A DNA stretch of 64,000 bases. Source: Sanderia malayensis (Eukaryota; Cnidaria; Scyphozoa; Semaeostomeae; Pelagiidae). The stretch lies in assembly GCA_013076295.1 (NCBI GenBank), contig RQOL01000876.1, positions 5,394,001-5,458,000 on the forward strand. Direction: 5' to 3'. A program made the translations under genes and the position numbers. Under the pieces are notes generated by a model that did no database searches, had not been told where the DNA came from, and was given only the letters and a program-made list of their open reading frames with translations. Of the stretch, positions 1 to 10,500 are shown in pieces. Each line of letters starts with the position of its first letter. The stretch's first letter is position 1.

Positions 1-79
1 CAGTGGAATCGAGGCTATACAAACACAATTTACATACCGGAGATCAGATGAAATCGAGGTCGCAGCAAGTCAATGATGC

Positions 80-113
80 TGACGTCACAAAGGAAATCAA
101 TCTGCATACGTCA
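80..113. promoter_or_regulatory. CRE/ATF-like sites upstream of the coiled-coil gene
   Basis: A perfect palindromic TGACGTCA lies at 80-87, about 190 bp before the start codon at 276. A second half-match, ATACGTCA, follows at 106-113. TGACGTCA is the classical CREB/ATF bZIP site. Its use here is inference from motif and position. A diverged copy of this segment near 7.1-7.3 kb keeps one related TTACGTCA at 7267-7274. Confidence 0.4.
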
Positions 114-275
114 TAATCAAATTAGTTAATTGATAATCGGCTGCTGATGGATTTGATTTCATTGTTTCGATCTTAACGGTTGCAAACGTTCGTGTATTAT
201 TTGCTCAGTGCATTGATACATTTTACATTATAATTCAAGTTTTGTTTACTTGAGTGATATAGTTGAATAAGAACC

Positions 276-3200
276 ATGGAACAGTGTAGTATTAAAGTGA
301 ACTATTATCGCTGTTCTCACTGTCCTTATGAAAGGATCTTCGCTTCTATTAAAGAGATGAAGTTTCATATTAACCTTTGGCATCAACGACATACATCAAG
401 CTATGCAAAAGTGCCTGTCAGAGATGTCGAAATGCCAAAAAAGTCTACAGATGGTAAATACTCATATTCACAGTGATTTTCATTGCCATTGTTAGATAAC
501 GACAGAGAGTTCTTAACTTGAAGTTTGTTAATTTCAGGACCTAATTCAAGGAAAAGCTGCATACCGCGTCTGGTAGAGTCCCCGCACATGCAGAAATGGA
601 ATGAGTTCAAACAAAAAATGGAAGAAAGAGTCAAAGTTGTAGATCAACCAGTTGGAGATCTTGGCTTCAAGAAAGAGAAAATTGAAGATGATCAAAGCTG
701 GCAGAGATCAAGAAATATTAACAACTTGTTAACATCGAAGAAAGATGATGCTGATAATGATCTGGTCGAGGGGAAGCAGATTAAAAGTGATAAGAACAAT
801 ACAACACTGCTCAAATCAGACCAACAGCTGAAAAAAGGAAAGGAACTCTATCGTTATGCGAAAGAAAAAATAGCACAAATGTGTTCCGAATATGCAATTC
901 CAAAGATATCATATGATGGAGTAAAGGTAAGCATCTAAAGCAATTGCTAATAAAAAAGAGATATTGTAGGAATAATTAAAATGTTTAAAAATAACAACGA
1001 ATACAAATAGTTGGTCTTTTTATTTGATAATGGTAAGTGTGATAATTCTCAGGTGGAAGAAGATGAATATAATGAGAAAGAAGAAGATCTGATGAGATTG
1101 AAGAATGATTTGTGCATTGAGAAGACTTTGAAGGAAGAAGCAAGAAAAAAGGAAAACAGCTTGAAGGAAGAGCTGGAAGCATTGAAGAACGAGTATTACC
1201 CTATGAAGGAATATTTCAGGAAGATGCAAGAAGATACAACTATCTCTTTCTGGAAGAATGGAAAACAATCCGAAGAGAGAAAGAAATTCAAAGAGTTAAA
1301 AGAAGATCTTGAAATGTACCGATTAAAGAATGAAAAGCTTGAGATAGCCTATCATCAATTAAGTACAGAGTTACAGAAAAAGCAGAATGAACTTGCTGTT
1401 GCAAAGGAAGAAGCCAATAAAAATAAAAAAGAAAGGCAAGATGAAATTGAAAGATTGCTTCAGGAGAAAGAATCGTATAAAGCTGATCATGCTACACTTC
1501 AAGTTAAAATTGGAATGCTTGAAAATGAATATGGAAGGTTTAAAGCAGGTTTGCTAGGGAAGGACATGCAAAATGAAACAGGGAAAAGCAGAATCAAAGA
1601 AAGTAAGAAAGAACAAGTAAAACAAGCTGAAGAGATGATAGTTATGAAAATTCGCCAACTGGAGCAAGCTATCGAAAACAATGATCAGCTTGCAAAAGAA
1701 GAGCAAGAAAGATTGAATAACAAGTGTATCACCTTGGACAGTGATAAAGAAATATTGTTGATAAAGATAGCTGAACAAATCAATGAGATAGCATCCAAAG
1801 AAAATGAAATGAAAGAATTGATTAAAGAGAATAAGCAACTGAAAACTAGCTTCAAGAAAAATGTCCAAAGCAATGAAGTACAGGAAAACGTCAACAAGTT
1901 GATGAATGAGAATAAGTCACTCGTTCGGGAAATACAACAACAAGATGACAAAGAAAGTCTCATGAAGAACCAAATTCAAACTCTAAAAATAGAGTTGAAA
2001 AAGAAGATCGAGAAAGCAAGAGTGATGAAAAAGAAATGCCTAGAGCAAGTAGAACTGTTTACGAAGCAAAAAACGGTGACAACATGTTTGGAAAAGCAAT
2101 TATCAAGTTTGAAGATGGAGTTAGAAAATTTCAAACAGATGCCACAGCACTGTGAAGAAAATGAAGGATTCAAGGCGACAATAGAAGGACTCAAGAATGA
2201 GATCAAATTGACTGCTGGAAAGAATGAGGGCTTGAAAGAGGCTCTTCAGGCAAAAGAATCAGTGATATATGAAATGAAGAAAGAGAAACAGGGTAATGTA
2301 GTTTTAAAGAAGGAAAATTCAGACCTTAGTAAGAAAATCGCTCAGCTTTACAAGGAATTGGAGATTGGAAAAAAGGATTGGGAGGAAAAGCAAGCAGAAT
2401 TCAAGAAGAAATTGCAAGCTGGAGAAAAATTGGAAGAGCTGTTGAAAAATAAAAGCTCCATGTTGGATAACATACAAGCAAAATATGAAATGATGAAAAA
2501 TGATCTGAACATCAAAAATAATGATCTTGGGGTAAAGGAAAAAGATCTCGATACATTGCAAACTCAATATGAACAGCTGAAGACAAAACTTGACGTTTTT
2601 CAAGAAGATAAAGCGAAAATGCAAGCTAATTATAATGAGATAAAAGATGCATTAAAAATCAAAGAGGAAGAATTCACAGAGATGGAAACAAATGTGAAGG
2701 AAAATCAGGAGATGTCCGAAAAGAAGATTAAAGTGCTTCAGGAAGAAGCAAAGCAAAGAAAACTCGAAGAAGAAAAGCTGCAGAGAGGAATGTGTGAAGA
2801 AAAGAAGAGAAAAGAAGAAGCGAATGAAGAGCTAGTTGAATTAAAAAGAAGCATTGACCACATGAAAGAACAGGAAAAAAAGATCCAAAGGCATGCATAT
2901 GAACTGAAGAGCAAACTCGATAAAGAAGAAGAATTTGTTAAAGCTCTTTCCAGAAGGAACAAAGAGCTTGAGATTGAAATCAAGAAGAAATCTGAAGAAC
3001 AGATGACACCAAACTCCGATGAGAGATGCGAGAAAGAAGCTGAAAAGTTGAAAGAAAACCTGAGAGCTACAACAAATGATCTGAAAGAAGTTAGAGCAAA
3101 GATAATGGCTTATGAATTGGAAATCAAAGATAATAAAGAAGAAATTGATGAGCATAAAAAGGAGAATGAATATTTAAAGAAGAAAAATGAGAATGTCCAA

Positions 3201-4611
3201 GAGTTGACGACGATGATGGAAGAGGCAATGTCAGAAGCAAAAAAGAGCAAAAAATCTGCTGAAGAAATGAAAGATGAAAACGTTGCACTCATGAGAGACT
3301 TAAGCAAATTGAGAATCAAAATCACAAATCTGGAAGAGCAGATTGAAGTGATGAAGAATGAAAACGAAGAATTTCAAGAAGAGAAAGAAATGCTCGAGAA
3401 TGTGCTGGAGGAGAAGAACGAGAAAATCTTCACTTTAATGCAAGCTGAACGAGATCTTCAGATTGCATACCAAGACATGGACAAGCTTGTCGCAGAGAAA
3501 AGCAGAGTTGAAAAGAAATATAAGGATGCAATGTTTGAAATAAAAAGCAACAAAAAGTAAGATATCCATGATATAATACGTTTGAATTGATATTAGAAAA
3601 TTGTGGTCAGACTTATTCTGTTATTGTTGATTTTATCACTTTTCTGTGCAGCAAGCAAGAGCAACTAAAAGTCAACGAAAGAAGAAAAAAGCAATACCAT
3701 GAATCAGACATTGAAGAAGATGAAAATGAAAACACAAGTCAATGTTCTTCAGAAATCAAGGTGGAAAGCGAATCCAGAAGTAAAATTGATGAAGAAGTCA
3801 AAATTGATATTAATGAGACTGCTAATGGCAAAGACGAGAAAGCAGAATATTCAATGAGGATAATTAACACGAAAGAAATCAAAAAGAAAAGTTCAGGAAA
3901 CTTTGATACTGCAAAGGAAAAGTTCTTGGAAATGCTGCATAGCAAGAAACCTACTAATCATCATGATCAAAATGATAACTTCATCAAAAGGAAAGACAAA
4001 GAAAGAAAGCTGTATGAAATGAGCGAAGAACAATCTTCATTTGGAAAAAGGAAGGCAAGCAACATTAAAGCAACATTGCAATTTGGAGGCAATGCAAATA
4101 AGCTGAAAAATAAGTCTTCGTTAGATGAAGGAATAGATTTAGCTTGCACATTGGAAAATGGAGTTGAAGGAAACTTTAGTTACCAAATTAACGATGTCTG
4201 CATTAGTTCAGCTGCCAATGAAACTCTGAGCAAAGGTAAGTCGTTAAGCATATCAACAAACATACTTGTCAATCCATTTGATGTTTAGTGTAGAACACTA
4301 TGAATACGTGTTGATATTCTCATGTTTTCAACTTTTCAACAGAATCAAACAAAATTCTGCTTACTTCTCTTGGAGTGGGACATCCAGTGGATAGAAACAC
4401 GGCAGACAAAAATAACATAAAGCAGAAGAAGAAAGGAAGCAAGCCAAAAAGAGCTGCGCAGTCAGACGGTAGTGATAACCAGATTTGTTTAAGTCGACAA
4501 CAAAGTGGTTTATTTGCACCTTCTCCGCTCCTAGCTCGATCAGCATTCGGAAAAATGGCTTCTTTACCACCACTTAATGGACGAAAAAACTCTCTACAGC
4601 CACTTCGCTAG
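276..4611 (+). CDS. C2H2 zinc-finger / long coiled-coil protein, 5 exons, 1307 aa, family not recognised
   Basis: Exons are 276-453, 538-926, 1053-3556, 3652-4235 and 4343-4611, with GT-AG introns of 84-126 bp and continuous phase. The ATG at 276 has A at -3 and G at +4. The N-terminus carries one C2H2-like finger (C13, C16, H31, H36). A charged linker follows, then a very long Glu/Lys-rich stretch with heptad spacing of Leu/Ile/Met, encoded mainly by the 2.5-kb third exon. This is a classic extended coiled coil (myosin-tail/golgin/SMC-like composition), but no ATPase or motor motif is visible. The C-terminus is basic and Ser-rich and ends in LQPLR. Weak database matches to myosin, CENP-E or golgin would reflect composition only. 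A structural role (centrosome, Golgi tether, cilium) is plausible but not shown. Confidence 0.85.
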
Positions 4612-5289
4612 AAGCAAATAATCGTAAAAGTAGTCAGAACCATATGGAATTAGAATTAAGTAAGAATCTGCAACGTAAGAATAGCTGTACCAGGAGATTT
4701 TATTCATGTAGATATTCATTGTGGATGTGGATAATATTTGTAAATACTGTTGTACGCACCTCGTATCTCTGTTCAATCTCTCCAAAACATTCCTGAGGAC
4801 AAGAACATCAATAGCTTGCTTGACGATACATTGATCCTCCTCCGCATGGCTGAAAAAAGTGAATCAAATATTACATTCGCTTATAAAATATTTAATGGGT
4901 GTAATTAAAAAGGTGTATTACGTAGTAACATAATTAAGATACACAAAAACATGTGAAGATAAGAGATATAAGAGAGTACAAGAGGGTACAAAAAGCTCAA
5001 AATTTGAAACTCGTGTTGTACACTTAAACCATACATACTAGTTACTAGTTCACTTCCATATGTTCCACTTAAAAGACCGGAGGTTTTTCTTTTACTATAT
5101 TAGGGAGTGATGCAACTCTTATCCTCTGAATTTTAAAAACAGGTGGATAGCACAATGGTAGTTACATTAGATCACCCGACAAAAACTTCAGTGTCCCGGC
5201 AAAACTTTCTTTTTTAAGGCAAAACTTTCTTTGTCACAATTGCAATAAAAGCAAAATATGTCCAATACAAGGGAAAGAAGCAAGTAGTA

Positions 5290-5515
5290 TTTATTTAACG
5301 CAGGTTGATGTGGGCCTGTGGCTTGTGCTCCCAGATTGATGTTCTATGACGAATATCCTGGGTACTCATTTACCGACCTCGGAAGGATGGACAGCTGAGT
5401 TGGCTGACGGCTTGTAGCTCGTGGTTCCAACCATTCGTGGATTCGAACCCATGAAGGTTACCCTTCAAGGATACGAAATCCAGCACCTTAACTACAAACG
5501 CCTGAATGCTTAGCC
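5290..5515 (-). repeat. tRNA-derived SINE
   Basis: On the minus strand a Pol III A box (TAGTTAAGGTG, complement of 5484-5494, exact fit to TRGYNNARNNG) is followed about 34 bp later by a B box (GGTTCGAATCC, complement of 5439-5449). Downstream comes a body containing GAGGTCGGTAAATGAGTACC, a tail type I recall from invertebrate tRNA-SINEs. No cloverleaf is intact, so this is a SINE rather than a tRNA gene. The exact ends are uncertain. Confidence 0.65.
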
Positions 5516-7082
5516 AAATTTTCTTTCAGTCTTGACTTAGTCAACTGAGTAGGTAAAGCAAAAAGGAAAATTTTTGTTCCGAGTCCTGAGAAGGAAAGTT
5601 TTGCTGCAAAAGAAAGTTTTGGCGTGAGAGACAAATTTTGACATGAAGAACAGAGTTTGGCGTGAGAAGAAAGGCCCTGCTGTGAGAAAGAGAGCTATGG
5701 CGGCCCGTGTAACTGTCACAGTAACAACAAATTCTGCGGCAAAGACAAATTTCATGAAAGCGACGCGACAGCCACGCGAAAAGACAGGAGGCAAAAGTCC
5801 CAACAGCCATGCTTGAATAAATAAGTGTAAGCACATGGCCTAAGTAATAAGCTATAGGTCTACACTGTCCAAGATGAAACACTAAATATAACAAAGACCT
5901 GTTCAGACCTTCCAAAGGACAAAAACGCTTGCAAAGTATTCAAGGGCCAAAAACTAAAGAAAACAAATTCAGAAACAATGTATAAAAGCCAATAATATGA
6001 TCATAATTTGCTTCTCTGGGAGTAATTTGTTCCTTTCTTGATACATTTTGACACCTGCTGTGTTGCATATATTTACTACTGAACGTAGCATCCTGGCTTT
6101 ATCAAAATCTCATTGAATGATTATCAAATTATCAAAAACAAAGTCACTTTGTCGCATTTGAAAAGTCCATAACAACAACCCTTCAATTTGTTGGTTGCAA
6201 AGAGGGGGCAGATAGCTATTTGTGAGACCCCGGGTCGTCACTACCCAAATCGGTTATCAAATTCGGTTGGTACCCATCTTGTTCTTCCACTGTGACAAGA
6301 TATACTCCGACAACATTATTAAGACTGCTACACAAAAGTTTTGCCGTGTGAACAAGAGCAAAGGTTTTGCCGTGAGAAAGAAAGTTGTGGTGAGGTGTTT
6401 CTTTAAGAATACGCCCCAGAGCTGGGACGGTAGTAAGAAATTCGACAGGCGATGTCTCGCCAAGCATATGGTGCTGTACGCTAAGGTTACACACAATAAA
6501 GAAAACAAGCTTTTTGTCGTAAGGTGCGGTACGGCTGGCCCAAGGCGGCGAATGTACCACTTGTCTTCTCTTTAACTCTCTGAGGTTGACTGACTGCTTT
6601 TACTCCCTTCTTCTCTACTTACTTTACTCTATTTATATTTACAATAATAATAAAAACAAGCGTGGTGACATGGTGTCCCATTTTTGTCCGCATGGGACCC
6701 GCACCGTGTATTGGCAGGCGCCTTCGCACTTTCAAGCGGGTGCAGGGTGCACCAGCCAACCACGCTAATACTTAACACTACATGTAAACATATAGGTGTT
6801 AAATATAAGCTAACAATTGTAGTTAAACAACGACCCACAAAACAAAGTTTTGCCGCAAAAAATAACGTTTTGCCGCGAAAAGAAAAGTTTTACAGTAAGA
6901 AAGAGATTTTTGCTGTGGTGAACCTCTGTAAATATTCTCTTCAAGACGGTGGGACATACCTTTTCCATAGTTTGATATTTAGATTTTTTAGATATACAAT
7001 GATTATTTACGGAAATTATTTTATAAATATATTTCAAAGTGCCGAACTCGAAGCAAAACGTAAGGCTATTCTTATGCTTTGA

Positions 7083-7300
7083 AATCGAGGCTACTTTAAA
7101 CATAATCTAAATATTTGAAAATCAGATAAAAGCGAAGCGTGCGTAGACTCAGTACATTGCGTCCCTGTTGTTCGCTTTTGTTCGCTCAATTGAGTTGAGC
7201 GAGTGATGAGCAAGGCACAGGGACGCAATGTATCAATTTTTAAGTCACAGAGGAAATCTATTCATTTTACGTCACAATGAACTAAAGGATCGAAAACAAA
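7083..7300 (+). repeat. Diverged copy of the coiled-coil gene upstream region
   Basis: AATCGAGGCTA at 7084 matches AATCGAGGCTA at 6. The similarity continues in order: ATCAGAT, then a GTCACA-AGGAAATC block, a TACGTCA block, then a shared ..AAnTAA.. tail. The two copies are clearly related but degenerate. The later copy is split by the inverted-repeat insertion at 7153-7232. No coding exon of the coiled-coil gene follows it, so it is a promoter-proximal relic or a dispersed repeat also present at the window start. Confidence 0.5.
7153..7232. mobile_element. Small inverted-repeat element (TACATTGCGTCCCTG ends)
   Basis: Perfect 15-bp inverted ends, 7153-7167 and 7218-7232, flank a 50-bp spacer that holds a second small hairpin (CTCAATTGAGTTGAG). 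A single end of the same family, CAGGGACGCAATGTA, recurs near 29547-29561. This is probably a MITE or deletion derivative; no target duplication was identified with confidence. Confidence 0.5.
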
Positions 7301-7583
7301 GTGATCAATAAAATTAAGTTCAACATTGATGTGTGAGAGAGAATGTAATCGCTATATTTCATTTTGTCCGTCTCCTAAATTGATAGATACAGTTGAAATT
7401 GCTATTCATGATGTAATTTTTCAATAAATAGTCGGAATAACTAAAAAAGAGATCTATGTATTAAAGAAATAAAGAATAGGTTTAATGAGAAATAATAGCA
7501 GAAAACGGCTGTTTACCTATTACGAAAACTGTGGAGGACTTCCTAAGCTAAAAAAATTAACAGCAACTAACTTCCAAAGTAAT

Positions 7584-10500
7584 TATAGAATATATTGCAG
7601 AGTCATAATTCGAAAGGAAAAAAAAAACGATACAAGACAGAAAAGAGAATGATAAACTCCAAAACAACTGGAAGAAAAACTGCTATAAAAGCACAGCATA
7701 TATTGCAAAGTAACAGCGAGACATACAACAGACAAATAGCTGGCAATATGCAAAGTAATTAGGTATATATTGCCGGATAAAGAAGAGAAAAGGAAACAAA
7801 ACAGATGGGAATATTGCAGAGTATGGCGGAGCAAAGGTAAGAATTATTGCAGAGTCATTATGGTAAAGTTGGCGGAGTAAAAATAATATATATGGCAAAG
7901 CCATGGCCACAAATTTGGCATTGGAATGGAGGTAAATATCGTCGAGTAAAATTTAAATATCTGGCAAAGAAATAGCTGGAATTACAGAAGAGAAATTGAA
8001 GTATATATGGCGGAGTAGAGGTAAAATATATGGCAAAGAAAAAGCTGGAATTATTGAAGAGTTATTATAGTAAAGTTGGCGGAGTAAAAATAAAATATGT
8101 GGAAAAGCAATGGCCACAAAATTGGCATTGGAATGGAGGTATATATCGTCAAGTAGGAATAAAATATCTGGCAAAGAAATAGCTGGAATTATAGAAGATA
8201 AATTGGAGTATATATTGCAGAGTAAAGGTAAAATAAATGGCAAAGAAAAAGCTGGAATTATTCCAGAGTCATTATAGTAAAGTTGGCGGCGTAAAAATAA
8301 AATATATGGCAAAGCAATGGCCACAAATTTGGCATTGGAATGGAGGTAAATATCATCGAGTAAAATTTAAATATCTGGCAAAGAAATAGCTGGAATTACA
8401 GAAGAGAAATTGAAGTATATATGGCGGAGTAGAGGTAAAATATATGGCAAAGAAAAAGCTGGAAATATTGAAGAGTTATTATAGTAAAGTTGGCGGAGTA
8501 AAAATAAAATATGTGGAAAAGCAATGGCCACAAAATTGGCATTGGAATGGAGGTATATATCGTCAAGTAAGAATAAAATATCTGGCAAAGAAATAGCTGG
8601 AATTATAGAAGATAAATTGGAGTATATATTGCAGAGTAAAGGTAAAATAAATGGCAAAGGAAAAGCTGGAATTATTCCAGAGTCATTATAGTAAAGTTGG
8701 CGGCGTAAAAATAAAATATATGGCAAAGCAATGGCCACAAATTTGGCATTGGAATGGAAGTATATATCGTCGAGTAAAAATGAAATATCTGGCAAAGAAA
8801 TAGCTGGAAGTATGGAAAAGAAATTGAAGTATATATGGCGGAGTAAAGGTAAGATATATGGCAAAGAAAAAGATGGAATTATTGCAGAGTTATTATAGTA
8901 AAGTTGGGGGAGTAAAAATAAGATATATGGCAAAGCAATGGCCACAAATTTGCCATTGGAATGGAAGTATATATCGTCGAGTAAAATTTAAATATCTGGC
9001 AAAGAAATAGCTGGAATTATGGAAAAATATCTGGCAAAGAAATAGCTAGAATTATAGAAGAGAAATTGGAGTATATATTATGGCGGAATAAAAGTAAGAT
9101 ATATGGCAAAAAAAAGCTGGAATTATTGAAGAGTTATTATAGTAAAGTTGGGGGAGTAAAAATAAGATATATGGCAAAGCAATGGCCACAAATTTGCCAT
9201 TGGATTGGGAGTATATATCGTCGAGTAAAAATAAAATATCTGGCAAAGAAATAGCTGGAATTATAAAAGAGAAATTGCAGAATATATGCCCGAGTAAAGG
9301 TAAGATATATGGCAAAGAAAAAGCTGGAATTATTGAAGAGTTATTATAGTAAAGTTGGCGGAGTAAAAACAAGATATATGGAAAAGCAATGGCCACAAAT
9401 TTGGCACTGGAATGGAAGTATATACATGGGGAGTCAAAATAAAATGTCTGGCAAGGAAATAGCTGGAATTATGGAAAAGAGAATGAAGTATATATGGCGG
9501 AGTGAAGGTAAGATATACGGCAAAGAAAAAGCTGGAATTATTGCAGAGTCATTATAGTAAAATTGGTGGAGTAAAAATAAAATATATGGCAAAGCAATGG
9601 CCACAAATTTGGCATTGGAATGGAAGTATATATCGTCAAGTAAAAATAAAATATCTGGTAAAGAAATAACCTAAATTATAGAAGAAAAATTGGAGTATAT
9701 ATTGCGGAGTACAGGTAAGATATATGGCAAAGAAAAAGCTGGAATTATTGCAGAGTCATTATAGTAAAGTTGGCGGAGTAAAAATAAAATATATGCCAAA
9801 GAAATGGCCTCAAATTTGGAACTGGAATGGAGTATATATCGTCGAGTAAAAATAAAATATCTGGGAAAGCAATGGCCACCAATTTGGCACTGGAGTTGAA
9901 GTATATATGGTGGAGTAAAGATAAAATATCTGGCAAAGAAATGGCTGGAATTATAGAAAACAAATTGGAGTATATATTGCAGAGTAAAGGTAAAATAAAT
10001 GGCAAAGAAAAAGCTGGAATTATTCCAGAGTCATTATAGTAAAGTTGGCGGCGTAAAAATAAAATATATGGCAAAGCAATGGCCACAAATTTGGCATTGG
10101 AATGGAAGTATATATCGTCGAGTAAAAATGAAATATCTGGCAAAGAAATAGCTGGAATTATGGAAAAATATCTGGCAAAGAAATAGCTGGAAGTATGGAA
10201 AAGAAATTGAAGTATATATGGCGGAGTGAAGGTAAGATATATGGCAAAGAAAAAGCTGGAATTATTGCAGAGTTATTATAGTAAAGTTGGGGGAGTAAAA
10301 ATAAGATATATGGCAAAGCAATGGCCACAAATTTGCCATTGGATTGGGAGTATATATCGTCGAGTAAAAATAAAATATCTGGCAAAGAAACAGCTGGAAT
10401 TATAAAAGAGAAATTGCAGAATATATGCCGGAGTAAAGGTAAGATATATGGCAAAGAAAAAGCTGGAATTATTGAAGAGTTATTATAGTAAAGTTGGCGG

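Larger units (their letters stand above)
4612..7583. other. Repeat-rich intergenic region, no convincing gene
   Basis: No ORF here has splice or family support. The stretch holds a tRNA-derived SINE (about 5290-5515), repeated purine-rich AAAGTTTTGCCG-type motifs near 5200, 5590-5690, 6335-6390 and 6840-6900, a diverged copy of the first 130 bp of the window (about 7083-7300), and a small inverted-repeat insertion at 7153-7232. The ORF at 6222-6575 contains the repeated motifs and is probably repeat-derived. Confidence 0.6.

Noticed and set aside
5439..5494. Functional tRNA gene
   Set aside because: A and B boxes are good but no acceptor stem or cloverleaf forms; a SINE body follows.
6222..6575. 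117-codon ORF as a gene
   Set aside because: Contains the dispersed AAAGTTTTGCCG repeat motif; the opposite strand is equally open and no family is recognisable.
8367..8945. 192-codon minus-strand ORF as a real membrane-protein gene
   Set aside because: It is made entirely of 69-bp satellite monomers; open frames follow from a period divisible by three, and stops appear in neighbouring units.
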